Assembly: GCA_946811695.1 (NCBI GenBank) | Contig: OX328123.1 | Coordinates: 16,633,713 to 16,697,712, forward strand | Direction: 5' to 3' | Length of the DNA: 64,000 nt | Origin: Gonocerus acuteangulatus | Taxonomy: Eukaryota > Arthropoda > Insecta > Hemiptera > Coreidae | Shown: positions 21,684 to 31,044 of the stretch, in pieces | Numbering within the stretch: the stretch's first letter is position 1 | Layout: each line of letters begins with the position of its first letter | Position numbers and translations under genes: made by a program | The notes under the pieces: generated by a model | Told to the model about the DNA's origin: nothing | Database searches by the model: none | Seen by the model: only the letters and a program-made list of their open reading frames with translations

Positions 21684-22210
21684 TGTAAGGCCCCGTTTTC
21701 CCTTTGGCCTTGTTAAGTGAATAAGGATGAGAGAAAAGGTTGGCTGTCCATCTCTAGAGATGTGAGAACCACGAATCCGCAAACGTTGCGTCTGGGATGT
21801 TGGCACTGCACGTGGCTGATTCGTAAGATTCCTGGAAGATCTAAGACCTGACAAGAGTTTCTAGTTCAATCACCTGCAAAAGCAGGAGTGGGGTACAAAG
21901 GGTTTAAAAAGAGCTGGCTTACCTCCGACCGGGCAGAGTTTGCATCCGTTCCTGAGACTTCGGCCCAGATGCTGTTCAGAGGTAGGCCAGTTCCAAATTC
22001 TCTATAATCTCCCCAAATGATCATATTTGATAACTCTACCTATCCGTCTCTCTCACTCAACCTTTTCTCTCATCGTAGCAATGGTTTATGATATTTATGT
22101 TTTGTATCCTCTGTGTAAATTATAGTTTTAAAAAGGAATTTCCGCTTCTCTAAAATATTTCCCCATTGTCTATATCTCTAAATCCCGTCCTTGCTGATCA
22201 GTCCCTTACA
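21684..22210 (+). repeat. 5' LTR
   Basis: Starts TGTAAGGCCCCG and ends CTTACA (TG...CA with short inverted TGTAAG/CTTACA). It carries GGGTTTAAAAAGAGC, a possible TATA-like site, near 21900. It differs from the 3' LTR by an extra T in GAGCTGGC. Confidence 0.95.
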
Positions 22211-22212
22211 AA

Positions 22213-22226
22213 TGGTGTCAGGTTTC
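22213..22226 (+). promoter_or_regulatory. Primer binding site, probably tRNA-Leu
   Basis: TGGTGTCAGG, two bases after the 5' LTR, is complementary to a tRNA 3' end CCTGACACCA. From memory this fits some tRNA-Leu species; the tRNA identity is an inference. Confidence 0.6.
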
Positions 22227-22502
22227 CGGGTATTATTTAAATGTCCAGCTGCAAGCCGGCATTAGATAAGAACCCTGCTCTCGAGATAGGCCGGCGGCTG
22301 TACTGCTGACGCTGATAGGACAATTCCTCGAACTGATATCTCGGCGCTGGGTAGTTGTTCATTCAATGTCCTCACGTTTCCTGGTTTAAGGACCGCCAAA
22401 TACGGATATTTGGTGGTTAGCCCTGTTAGAGAGTAAAGCAATCCCTATTCGTAAGCATAACGTGTTGGGGTTCATTGGAAACGTTGAAAATAGAGCTATA
22501 CG

Positions 22503-23525
22503 ATGGTGGTAACGGAACAGCAGTTTGCCGATCTGAAAACGGCATTGGATCAGGCGTTGGCTGCAAATGAGCAATTCAGGGAAGAATTCGAGAGGACAAG
22601 GCATGAGGGTAAGCAAGGAAAGAGGGATCTTTCTCTTCAGGGAATGGTCGGTCCATGGTCCGGTGACGATTCTGGGGTTCCAATCCAAGACTATCTCAAT
22701 GGTTTGGAATTAGTGGCAACTAGCGGAAACTGGGAAGATCGTGATAAATCCCTTGTGTTAAGGATGAGACTGAAAGGGATGGCTGCGAAATTTTTGGCCA
22801 GCAGATCGGATATCAAGGGGCCAAATGTAAAATATTCCACGATTCGAGATGCTCTTTTAGACCGCTTTAAGGCGACTATGCAACCTGAGCAGTTTCTCCT
22901 TCAGCTTAGTTCAATGAAACAAGAGCGTGGGGAGGATGTCAGAACTTTCGGAGATCGTTGTCGGGAGATGGGTGAACGATCACTCTCAGGTGAGGGATCG
23001 GAGGAAGAAGTTATAGGGGCTCGCAAACAACTGGACAAAGTCGTCCTTACATCATATTTAAATGGGCTCGGAGGAGAGATTGGGAGGCTGACGAGACTCG
23101 CGTTCCCAAAGGAATTACAAACCGCGATTGAGAAGGCTAGAGCCATTGAAACGGAGTTAGGGCGACACGAAAAGGGAATATTTACTGTAGAGAAGAATCC
23201 CCAGGATAACGAAATTCCCAGTCCCGAGGAAGTTGGACAAAGCGAAGTAAGGGTCATTGAGAGGGGTAATCCAAGTGGCTGTTATCGCTGCGGGGATAAG
23301 AATCATTGGGCCAGGGGATGTCGACAAACAGAGAGGGTTAGTGATATTTCTCCCAAAAATAGTACGAATTGTTATAGGTGTGGTCGTCGTGGGCATATCG
23401 CTCGCCAATGTCGTTCCAAACCCCTCGTGAAAGGAACTTTGCCAAAGAAGGCCCCAAACGCGAACGACTTGGGGAGGGCCCCGGCCCTAAGTCGGCGACA
23501 AGGGGATCGCGCTACGAATTACTAG
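22503..23525 (+). CDS. gag: gag polyprotein of the LTR element
   Basis: 340 residues. An N-terminal helical capsid-type region (about residues 1-235; YLNGLELVA, FGDRCREMGERSL) is followed by two CCHC zinc knuckles at about 260-273 and 286-299 (CYRCGDKNHWARGC, CYRCGRRGHIARQC) that bind genomic RNA. It overlaps pol by about 148 nt in a different frame (pol is -1). No gag stop occurs before the overlap ends, so pol needs -1 frameshifting. ATG at 22503 is the first in frame after a 290-nt leader. Confidence 0.93.
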   Translation: MVVTEQQFADLKTALDQALAANEQFREEFERTRHEGKQGKRDLSLQGMVGPWSGDDSGVPIQDYLNGLELVATSGNWEDRDKSLVLRMRLKGMAAKFLASRSDIKGPNVKYSTIRDALLDRFKATMQPEQFLLQLSSMKQERGEDVRTFGDRCREMGERSLSGEGSEEEVIGARKQLDKVVLTSYLNGLGGEIGRLTRLAFPKELQTAIEKARAIETELGRHEKGIFTVEKNPQDNEIPSPEEVGQSEVRVIERGNPSGCYRCGDKNHWARGCRQTERVSDISPKNSTNCYRCGRRGHIARQCRSKPLVKGTLPKKAPNANDLGRAPALSRRQGDRATNY

Positions 23526-26500
23526 GCATAGGTGGGGGAGGTGAGAAAGGGTTAAAGGTGAGCACCTGGATAAATGGGCGGATTCATAGGATGATAGTAG
23601 ACACTGGTGCTGAAGTTACTCTAATCAGGTCTCCTGCCTCAGGATCCAAATTAAGACCCGCGACTAGTAAGATTAGGGGGGTAACTGGTGTGGTAATCCC
23701 GGTACGCGGTATTCAAACGGTGAATATCGAAGTTAAGGGCCATCGACTGTCCCACGACGTCATAGTGGCTGACGTCTGCTTAGAAGGAGATGGACTATTA
23801 GGCTTAGACTTACTAGGGAAATTAGACGCCCATATAGACCTACGTTCGGGATTGTTAGTCACGGGAGCATCGCCTAAAATTGAATCCCTACCTTCCGTTG
23901 GTTCGATAACAAAGAGGGATGAGTTAAAAATGTCTGCGAACCGAGAGTGGGTACGTTTCATGAGTAGGACGGCGAGAGAACTAGAAGCCAAGTTTTCAGG
24001 TCATATTTTATCCCTTCCAACTAGCGTGAATATAGGAGCTAAGCCGATAGTCAAGGAGGAATCAAGACACACGGGGAAGAAGGATAACAAAACCAGCTCA
24101 GCGCGTCTTTCGCGAGAGGAAACGCTTCCGGCCTTCAGTGAATCTCTATTAGAGATTTCCGTACCAGGGAAACTTGACCAGAAAGCTGTCATAATTGAGC
24201 CGTCAAGAGCACTTCCCAATGGGGTTGTAGGAGGGAGATGCATTAACACTCCTCGGGACGGCCGTTCGTGGATGCAGTTCGTCAATTTGACCGCTTCGGC
24301 TGTGACATTACCACGGCTTCTAGTGGTAGGTCTGGTAGAGAGAGATTGGGCGGAAGACGGTGGATCTTGTTCGGAGAGGGAACGCGAGGATGGCTCTAAA
24401 ACTCCTGTTGGTTTCGCCTCGATCGTTGGCGAGAAATTGGGCCATTTAAGTGGTGGGGAAAGGAGGGATATGGAGTCCTTGTTGTCCAGATATTCAGACA
24501 TTTTTTGTGAACCGGGTCCCGAAGGTTGCTCCCTGCCTGTTGAGCACCATATTGAAACTGGAGATGCCAGACCTGTGGTGAAACGCCCGTATCGTGTGCC
24601 TTTCAGTGAACGGGAGGAAATGGAACGGCAGGTTCAGACGTTGCTTGAACGAGGCGTCATTACGCCGTCTAAAAGTCCTTGGCAAGCACCTGTAATTCTA
24701 GTCAAGAAAACTTCCCCAACAGGTGACTTAAAGTATCGATTCTGCACAGATTTCCGTGGCCTCAATGCAGTTACTAAGGTCGATACTTACCCGCTTCCGT
24801 TGATACAGGAAACCTTAGAACAATTGGGGAGTAGCCAAATCTTTTCCACAATTGATCTTTCGAGTGGGTACCACCAAATACCGATAGCACCCCAGGATCA
24901 GGCAAAAACGGCCTTCACGACTGTAAACGGACACTATGAGTACAAAAAAATGGCTTTCGGCCTTGCGGGGGCACCTGCCACGTTCCAACGGGTCATGGAC
25001 CAACTTCTTGGCCGACTGAAGGGCACCGGGTGTTTCGTTTACCTCGATGATGTGGTGGTTTATAGCTCATCACTGAGGGAACACATGCTCCGGTTAGAGG
25101 AGTTGTTCGACATATTCAGAGGCGCTAATCTAAAAGTGAACTTGAACAAGTGCGCTTTTGCGGCATCGGAAGTGACCTATCTGGGACACGTAGTTACAGC
25201 CGAGGGAGTGAAACCAGATCCTAGAAAATTAGAGGCGATCAAGTCTTTTCCAGCCCCCAGAAATGTGAAAAAGTTGCGAAGTTTTCTAGGGTTGGCAAGC
25301 TATTACCGTAAATTCATAAAAGGCTTTGCGGATCTTTCAAGACCGCTGACAGAATTAACTGGCTCACGAGTACGATTCCAGTGGGGCGACAAGCAACGGA
25401 AGGCTTTTGAATCGCTAAGAGAAATCCTAAGTTCGGACTCAGTCTTGTGCTATCCGAATTTCAGCGAGCCATTTATATTGTCCACCGACGCATCAGGAGT
25501 AGCTCTGGGTGCCATTCTGTCCCAGTACAGAGATGGCGGCGAGAGACCTGTTTGCTACGCTAGTAGGCAGTTGAAGGGTCCAGAACTCAACTACTCGGCA
25601 ACAGAACGAGAACTGCTAGCGGTGGTTTGGGCAACAAAGCTGTTCCGTTGTTATTTACTAGGGCGAAGGTTTAAGCTTGTCACTGACCACTCTGCCTTGA
25701 GGTGGATGCTAAGCCTTCGAGACCCGTCTTCACGGCTGACCAGGTGGGCCCTTCGGTTAGAGGAGTTCGACTATGAAGTCGAACATCGCCCGGGGAAGAA
25801 ACATTCTAACGCTGATGCTTTAAGCCGTACAATAGCTGTAGTCACGGGAGATAGGCAGAAAATAACCCGAGGTAAATTGAAGGATGCTCAAAAGGAGGAT
25901 ATGTGGTGTCAAAGAGCCATCAAGAGAGGCACTGTTCATGTACAAACAGATGCCGATGGCCTGCTATATTGGGCCGATGGGGCAACGGATGAGTCGGAAT
26001 GGAGGCTTATGGTGCCTGAGGGTCTACGAAAAACAATCGTTGAAGAAAATCACTCGAAACCATGGGCTGGGCACCCAAGGGCTGATCGTACTCTCGCGGT
26101 AATCAAAAGCTCATATTATTGGCCGGGCATGGCGGCGGATGTTAAGTCCTTTGTGGAACGGTGTCACGCGTGCGCTAGCAGAAAAAGTCCTGTATCTCAA
26201 AAGGTCCCCCTGGAAGCTCCCTATATGGCCACAGGGCCTTTCGAGCAGGTATCGCTAGACATATTTGGGCCTTTGCCGACTTCCAAAAGGGGCCATCGTT
26301 ACCTTTTGACCGTAATTGACAATTTTACACGGTATGCGGAGGGAATACCACTGAAGGGGCAAACAGCTGAAGAAACGGCCGTAGCACTCGTCGAGAATAT
26401 TATCACTCGACATGGGGTCCCTAGGAGGTTGTTAACAGACCAGGGAAGAAATTTCGTTTCTCGACTGTTTACTCAAGTTTGTAGAGCTCTGGGGATTAGG

Positions 26501-27553
26501 AAATTACAAACTACCGCCTACCATCCGGAATGTAACGGAATGGTAGAGAGGTTACATCGAACTCTTACCGATTCGATATCCCAATATGTGCGAAGAGACG
26601 GTCGTGACTGGGATAAGTGGGTCCCATATGCTCTCATGGCATATCGAGCAATACCTCATTCGTCGACAGGATACTCCCCAAACTACCTCATGCTTGGGCG
26701 AGAATTGGTAACTCCGTTTGATTGCTGGGTAGGTCCAACCAATGACGGATCGGAATCAGCGGACCATGTCGAAAAGTTAGGGCATCGGCTGAAAGAAGCC
26801 TATAAGGACGCTTTGAGTCGTGCCGAAAAGGCCTGGGCAATGAGGACCCATTATTGTAATGCCCGGCGTAAGGAGCGACGCCTAGAGGTGGGGGATTGGG
26901 TCTATCTCCATTGTCCAGCCGTAAAGCCTGGGAATTGTCCAAAATTCCACTGTCCCTGGACAGGCCCACACAAAGTAGAAAGGGTTCTTTCGCTAGTGAA
27001 CTATGAGATCCGACTGGCCACTGGATCTCTGAATGTAGTTCATCCCCGAAGGGGGCCGGGGGGAGGAGGGGATTCGCACCCTAAGGTTATGACGAAGGCA
27101 GGTGGGGCAACCCGGGAAGTGGAAGGGTCGGAAGATGAGGTCATGGAGCCGGAATGGAAAATTAACCCAGGGTGTTGTTATGGCTCAGAAGACGACTCTT
27201 GTGAGGACCAAGATGAAATTGAAACGCAGAGTGAGATTCACAGACACTGTCCGGTTGCTGCGGGAAGATCGCCAGAATGTAATGACCCTGCCTGCCCTCT
27301 GGGCGTTAGATCCTCTCCTGAGGAAGAAAACAGGGAAATAACCCAGGATAGTCAAGGGGAGGGAAACGAAGGACGGATTGAGACAGGCGGGACTTCCGGG
27401 GAAGGTTCCAGTGGTTCAGATAGCGAGAGCCTAGCTCAGCCAAAGGGGAAACCTGATGCTACTTGGACACCAAAGGGGAAAACTTTAACTTTTTCTCGTA
27501 GGTCCCCATACCCGCTTAGGAGGAGAGCTAAGTTGCCTGAAAATGATTCCTGA
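23378..27553 (+). CDS. pol: pol polyprotein: protease, RT, RNase H, integrase
   Basis: The open frame is 1391 codons from its first ATG; the true start is probably by frameshift inside the gag overlap. Aspartic protease DTGAEVTLI lies near residue 75. Reverse transcriptase spans about 395-600 with YLDDVVVYS near 552. RNase H starts STDASGVALG near 702, with TDHSALRWM near 768. Integrase has the zinc-binding HPRADRT...CHAC segment (about 890-935), catalytic residues in LDIFGPLP (about 960), TDQGRNF (about 1021) and NGMVERLHRTL (about 1055), then a GPY/F-like WTGPHKV module. An acidic C-terminal extension of about 150 residues precedes env. All catalytic motifs look intact, as in the Gypsy/Metaviridae group. 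Confidence 0.95.
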   Translation: MWSSWAYRSPMSFQTPRERNFAKEGPKRERLGEGPGPKSATRGSRYELLGIGGGGEKGLKVSTWINGRIHRMIVDTGAEVTLIRSPASGSKLRPATSKIRGVTGVVIPVRGIQTVNIEVKGHRLSHDVIVADVCLEGDGLLGLDLLGKLDAHIDLRSGLLVTGASPKIESLPSVGSITKRDELKMSANREWVRFMSRTARELEAKFSGHILSLPTSVNIGAKPIVKEESRHTGKKDNKTSSARLSREETLPAFSESLLEISVPGKLDQKAVIIEPSRALPNGVVGGRCINTPRDGRSWMQFVNLTASAVTLPRLLVVGLVERDWAEDGGSCSEREREDGSKTPVGFASIVGEKLGHLSGGERRDMESLLSRYSDIFCEPGPEGCSLPVEHHIETGDARPVVKRPYRVPFSEREEMERQVQTLLERGVITPSKSPWQAPVILVKKTSPTGDLKYRFCTDFRGLNAVTKVDTYPLPLIQETLEQLGSSQIFSTIDLSSGYHQIPIAPQDQAKTAFTTVNGHYEYKKMAFGLAGAPATFQRVMDQLLGRLKGTGCFVYLDDVVVYSSSLREHMLRLEELFDIFRGANLKVNLNKCAFAASEVTYLGHVVTAEGVKPDPRKLEAIKSFPAPRNVKKLRSFLGLASYYRKFIKGFADLSRPLTELTGSRVRFQWGDKQRKAFESLREILSSDSVLCYPNFSEPFILSTDASGVALGAILSQYRDGGERPVCYASRQLKGPELNYSATERELLAVVWATKLFRCYLLGRRFKLVTDHSALRWMLSLRDPSSRLTRWALRLEEFDYEVEHRPGKKHSNADALSRTIAVVTGDRQKITRGKLKDAQKEDMWCQRAIKRGTVHVQTDADGLLYWADGATDESEWRLMVPEGLRKTIVEENHSKPWAGHPRADRTLAVIKSSYYWPGMAADVKSFVERCHACASRKSPVSQKVPLEAPYMATGPFEQVSLDIFGPLPTSKRGHRYLLTVIDNFTRYAEGIPLKGQTAEETAVALVENIITRHGVPRRLLTDQGRNFVSRLFTQVCRALGIRKLQTTAYHPECNGMVERLHRTLTDSISQYVRRDGRDWDKWVPYALMAYRAIPHSSTGYSPNYLMLGRELVTPFDCWVGPTNDGSESADHVEKLGHRLKEAYKDALSRAEKAWAMRTHYCNARRKERRLEVGDWVYLHCPAVKPGNCPKFHCPWTGPHKVERVLSLVNYEIRLATGSLNVVHPRRGPGGGGDSHPKVMTKAGGATREVEGSEDEVMEPEWKINPGCCYGSEDDSCEDQDEIETQSEIHRHCPVAAGRSPECNDPACPLGVRSSPEEENREITQDSQGEGNEGRIETGGTSGEGSSGSDSESLAQPKGKPDATWTPKGKTLTFSRRSPYPLRRRAKLPENDS
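23453..23480 (+). promoter_or_regulatory. Candidate -1 frameshift site between gag and pol
   Basis: The heptamer CCCAAAC at 23453-23459 is in the correct gag phase (GCC CCA AAC, that is C CCA AAC). A GC-rich stretch with AGGGCC...GGCCCT about 15 nt downstream could fold. The direction fits the pol frame. No experiment or folding supports it here. Confidence 0.5.
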
Positions 27554-29402
27554 ATATCTTATTTCAGGGTTGTCGCTGTGGGTGGTCCTAGGAGTATGGG
27601 CCTTGGCGTGGGCAAGTCTGGTTTTTCTAAGACGAGGTGACGTAGTTGTGACGGGAGACAAATGGCGTCTACTGGTTCACTTGAATGTATCACACCTAGA
27701 AGGTATAATGGAAACTCTGCGAGGGGAGATTTGGAAGGTCCAATTAGACCTATCTCATGCCTCGGTTAAATATCCAGAGCTTGATGGACTTCAGCCTGTT
27801 GTCGAGGGCATACTTAGTCTATTCAGGGAGGCAGAAGAGGAACTTGATATGCTCTGGTCCATGCTACCTAGTCCCCGAGAACGTCGAGGATTGGTCAATG
27901 CGGGGGGGATAGTATTAAAATACCTATTTGGGACCCCAGCCGCGGACGATTTACAAGGCATTCAAGAAAATTTCGACAAACTAAGTAAGCAGTACGGAGA
28001 CACCATACATGCGGTCTCTGAACAACTAACGCTCAGTCGCGAGTTTGCAAGGAAAGCCGAAGAGGACACAAAAAGGGTTACCCGCTTGTCTGGGGTGGTC
28101 CGTAGAATTTTGAAGGAAGGTTTTCAAAAAGAGGCGCAACTTCAAACGAACATATCGCGTGTTACTAACCTCATCCAAAGTTCCCTGTACCTTTCCTCGT
28201 CCCTCAGAAGCCTAGAAACTGGAGTAACGGAATTCCTATTTAGATTCCGCAGAGTTCTTAATGGAGTAGGTGCATCGATGAGTGGAAAGTTGAGTAGAGA
28301 GATGCTAGGTCCTAAAGAGTTAACTCTGATTTTGGGGAAGGTAAGAGAGGCTCTGCCAACTGGACTGACACTCCTCTCGGAGGGAAGCCGATATCATGAC
28401 CAAATTTACTACCAAATTTCTGAAGTACATGCAATTGCAACCGATGATGGAGTAATAGCTGTAGTGGAATTGCCTTTAAAAACTCCGGATCAGGAGATGG
28501 TGCTTTATCAGGTTCTCTCCTTGCCTCTTAAGGAGAATAAAACAGGAAGAATGGTTGCAGCTCAGCCGGAGGGGGCGTTCTTCTTGGAGAGCCACAACGA
28601 GAAGGCCTACTCAATTCTTCAGGAGCAGGATATAGCCAGATGTCGTCCCGGGATACCATGGATCTGTCCTGCCGAGTTCAAATTCTTTCACGGACAAACA
28701 CCATCTTGTATTGTCTCATCGTTTCGCCAGGAGAATACGTCGAAAAAATGGTGCCCGTGGACTTTGGTGAATCCTAGATCTTCACCCACATGGATTTGGG
28801 ACGAGCACAAGGAGCTATGGTGGTATAGCATGTCTAAGCCCACTCGCCTCCATCTTCAATGCAGAGGGAGTGCTGGAGTAGAATCGCTAGAGCGGGTTCT
28901 AGATGGAAGTGGGCAGCTTACCATAGCACCTGGTTGCACAGCTTGGACACCTGATTATCGCCTTTTGCCGATAGCCGACGTTGGGGAATCCTCTCAGGTG
29001 GTGCAGTTGCAATGGGTCAACGTTACGATCAAACCACCCTTGGACCTGCCAGTAAAAGAGGAATATGATCCCGCAGTATGGGAGGATACTTTGAAGGAGC
29101 TCAAGGAGCTCGAAGAAGCGTCCAATAACTCTTCGGCTGAATGGGGAACATGGAGCGATGTGGAACGGATCCTTGCGGCCCAAAAGAAGGGGAAGGAAGG
29201 GGAACTTCTATGGATAGCAGGCGGGTCGGTTGCTCTAATAGCACTTCTTGGGTTTACCACTGGCCTGCTAATTACAAAACTCAGATCCCGGCGTGGTGCG
29301 AATCAAAACTCGCAGCCAACGGAAGGAAGTGGGGCAGCAGGATTCGTAATACATCGACCGGAAGCTGAAAGTGTCGTATCTGTAATAACGGAGCGGATAT
29401 AG
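27543..29402 (+). CDS. env: env-like fusion glycoprotein of the LTR element
   Basis: 619 residues, starting 11 nt inside the end of pol. It has an N-terminal hydrophobic segment (about residues 10-29, signal peptide or anchor), a furin-like basic site RERRG near 112-116 followed at once by a glycine-rich hydrophobic segment like the fusion peptide of F-type envelope proteins (GLVNAGG, YLFGT), coiled-coil-like helices, N-glycosylation sequons (NVS, NNS), a C-terminal membrane segment at about 555-577 and a short tail of about 40. Errantiviruses carry such env genes, thought to derive from baculovirus-type F proteins. Expression is normally from a spliced RNA; I did not identify the splice sites. 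Confidence 0.88.
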   Translation: MIPEYLISGLSLWVVLGVWALAWASLVFLRRGDVVVTGDKWRLLVHLNVSHLEGIMETLRGEIWKVQLDLSHASVKYPELDGLQPVVEGILSLFREAEEELDMLWSMLPSPRERRGLVNAGGIVLKYLFGTPAADDLQGIQENFDKLSKQYGDTIHAVSEQLTLSREFARKAEEDTKRVTRLSGVVRRILKEGFQKEAQLQTNISRVTNLIQSSLYLSSSLRSLETGVTEFLFRFRRVLNGVGASMSGKLSREMLGPKELTLILGKVREALPTGLTLLSEGSRYHDQIYYQISEVHAIATDDGVIAVVELPLKTPDQEMVLYQVLSLPLKENKTGRMVAAQPEGAFFLESHNEKAYSILQEQDIARCRPGIPWICPAEFKFFHGQTPSCIVSSFRQENTSKKWCPWTLVNPRSSPTWIWDEHKELWWYSMSKPTRLHLQCRGSAGVESLERVLDGSGQLTIAPGCTAWTPDYRLLPIADVGESSQVVQLQWVNVTIKPPLDLPVKEEYDPAVWEDTLKELKELEEASNNSSAEWGTWSDVERILAAQKKGKEGELLWIAGGSVALIALLGFTTGLLITKLRSRRGANQNSQPTEGSGAAGFVIHRPEAESVVSVITERI

Positions 29403-29483
29403 ACCGCTCGAAAGTGTAGTAGCCGTTCAGTGATTGTGACGACAGTGTTCGGTATAGTTATAAAATAATGGTAACATAAGGAT

Positions 29484-29608
29484 TTTTACCTCCTAAGGGA
29501 GAGGTTTTGTCTTGTAAAGATGCCAATAATGTTTATTTTATTTTAATTTTTACAGCGCATCACCTGTATTGTTATTAGCACTAATATTATTTATTATTAT
29601 TATTATTA
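29484..29608 (+). mobile_element. Short retroposon inside the LTR element
   Basis: 125 bp flanked by a 13-bp duplication GTAACATAAGGAT (29471-29483 and 29609-29621). It ends in ATT repeats, a simple-repeat tail typical of some LINE/SINE insertions. Inside, ACAGCGCATC...GTTATTAGCACTA resembles the SINE tail in inverted form. It lies between the env stop and the polypurine tract. Confidence 0.55.
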
Positions 29609-29668
29609 GTAACATAAGGATGGGTAGTGTTAAAGGTAAAGTAATGTTCCAAGGGAAACATGACTTTG

Positions 29669-29684
29669 AAAAATCGGGGGGTGA
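29669..29684 (+). promoter_or_regulatory. Polypurine tract
   Basis: GAAAAATCGGGGGGTGA abuts the 3' LTR, the expected place for plus-strand priming. Confidence 0.6.
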
Positions 29685-30210
29685 TGTAAGGCCCCGTTTT
29701 CCCTTTGGCCTTGTTAAGTGAATAAGGATGAGAGAAAAGGTTGGCTGTCCATCTCTAGAGATGTGAGAACCACGAATCCGCAAACGTTGCGTCTGGGATG
29801 TTGGCACTGCACGTGGCTGATTCGTAAGATTCCTGGAAGATCTAAGACCTGACAAGAGTTTCTAGTTCAATCACCTGCAAAAGCAGGAGTGGGGTACAAA
29901 GGGTTTAAAAAGAGCGGCTTACCTCCGACCGGGCAGAGTTTGCATCCGTTCCTGAGACTTCGGCCCAGATGCTGTTCAGAGGTAGGCCAGTTCCAAATTC
30001 TCTATAATCTCCCCAAATGATCATATTTGATAACTCTACCTATCCGTCTCTCTCACTCAACCTTTTCTCTCATCGTAGCAATGGTTTATGATATTTATGT
30101 TTTGTATCCTCTGTGTAAATTATAGTTTTAAAAAGGAATTTCCGCTTCTCTAAAATATTTCCCCATTGTCTATATCTCTAAATCCCGTCCTTGCTGATCA
30201 GTCCCTTACA
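29685..30210 (+). repeat. 3' LTR
   Basis: Identical by eye to the 5' LTR except for one missing base. It is followed by the ATAC target duplication. Confidence 0.95.
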
Positions 30211-30338
30211 ATACTATAAACTAATTTTCGCTTTGAATACTTCGAATCGTGGAATTCAATTGAAATATTTTCTACACTTTTGAAGTTTATGCAAAATAAT
30301 ATGTTAAAATTTTAGTTTCAGTTGGAGTTAAGGAAGTA

Positions 30339-30397
<59 letters not shown>

Positions 30398-30431
30398 TGA
30401 ACTTGGAACTTCGTATATTTTCTTACATATC

Positions 30432-30595
30432 GGGGTCTCCCGTGGTCTAGTGGCTAGCGCGCTGGATTCATAAGCGGGAGATGGTGGGTTCGATCCCCAC
30501 AGGCGCCAGAGATTTTCTCATCTCAGGGCTCGCTGAGAAAATTCCTGGTTGCACCCTGGTTGTCGGCGCTAATAGCCACGATTTGTTGATGCGCC

Positions 30596-30672
<77 letters not shown>
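30432..30672 (+). mobile_element. tRNA-derived SINE, family 1, copy 3 (with about 75-base A tail)
   Basis: The head GGGGTCTCCCGTGGTCTAGT and GGGTTCGATCCCC is followed by the body and the tail GGCGCTAATAGCCACG...GATGCGCCGTA. Flanked by a 13-bp duplication TTTCTTACATATC (30419-30431 and 30673-30685). The unusually long pure A-tract suggests a recent insertion. Confidence 0.93.
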
Positions 30673-30677
<5 letters not shown>

Positions 30678-31044
30678 TACATATCCCGAAAACGGTTGGA
30701 AAATTGTGGGAAAGGAAAAGTGCCTGTTTGAAAACGTATTAAATACTCTAAAAAAACGGTTCTGTTGAAAATTTCGATAGGGCGATGTCAATTGGTGAAA
30801 TCAGTGCTTAAATTTTTAATAATGTTTGTTTTGGTCTTTTGAACGGGTATTTAACTTTGTTTAACACACTTTTTAATTGTTTGTTGTTTTGTTTTAAATT
30901 GAACTTCTCAGTAAAATTAATATTTTAATAAAAGAAGGTATGGAAATGAGAAACGTATTGGCAATAGTGATTTTCTAGAGCGAACGTTCATAGTGTCAGT
31001 TTCCTGATGTGGCGCATTAAACTTCCTTCTATCCGAGATTATCT

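Larger units (their letters stand above)
21684..30210 (+). mobile_element. Complete Gypsy/errantivirus-like LTR retroelement with gag, pol and env
   Basis: Two LTRs (527 and 526 bp, differing by one visible indel) enclose gag, pol and env frames without internal stops. The element is flanked by a 4-bp ATAC duplication (21680-21683 and 30211-30214). The near-identity of LTRs and open frames indicates a very recent insertion. A 125-bp retroposon has since entered the region before the 3' LTR. Confidence 0.95.

Noticed and set aside
30432..30510. Functional tRNA gene
   Set aside because: A and B boxes are present, but body, conserved tail, poly(A) and TSD show it is a SINE; the same holds for the other SINE heads.
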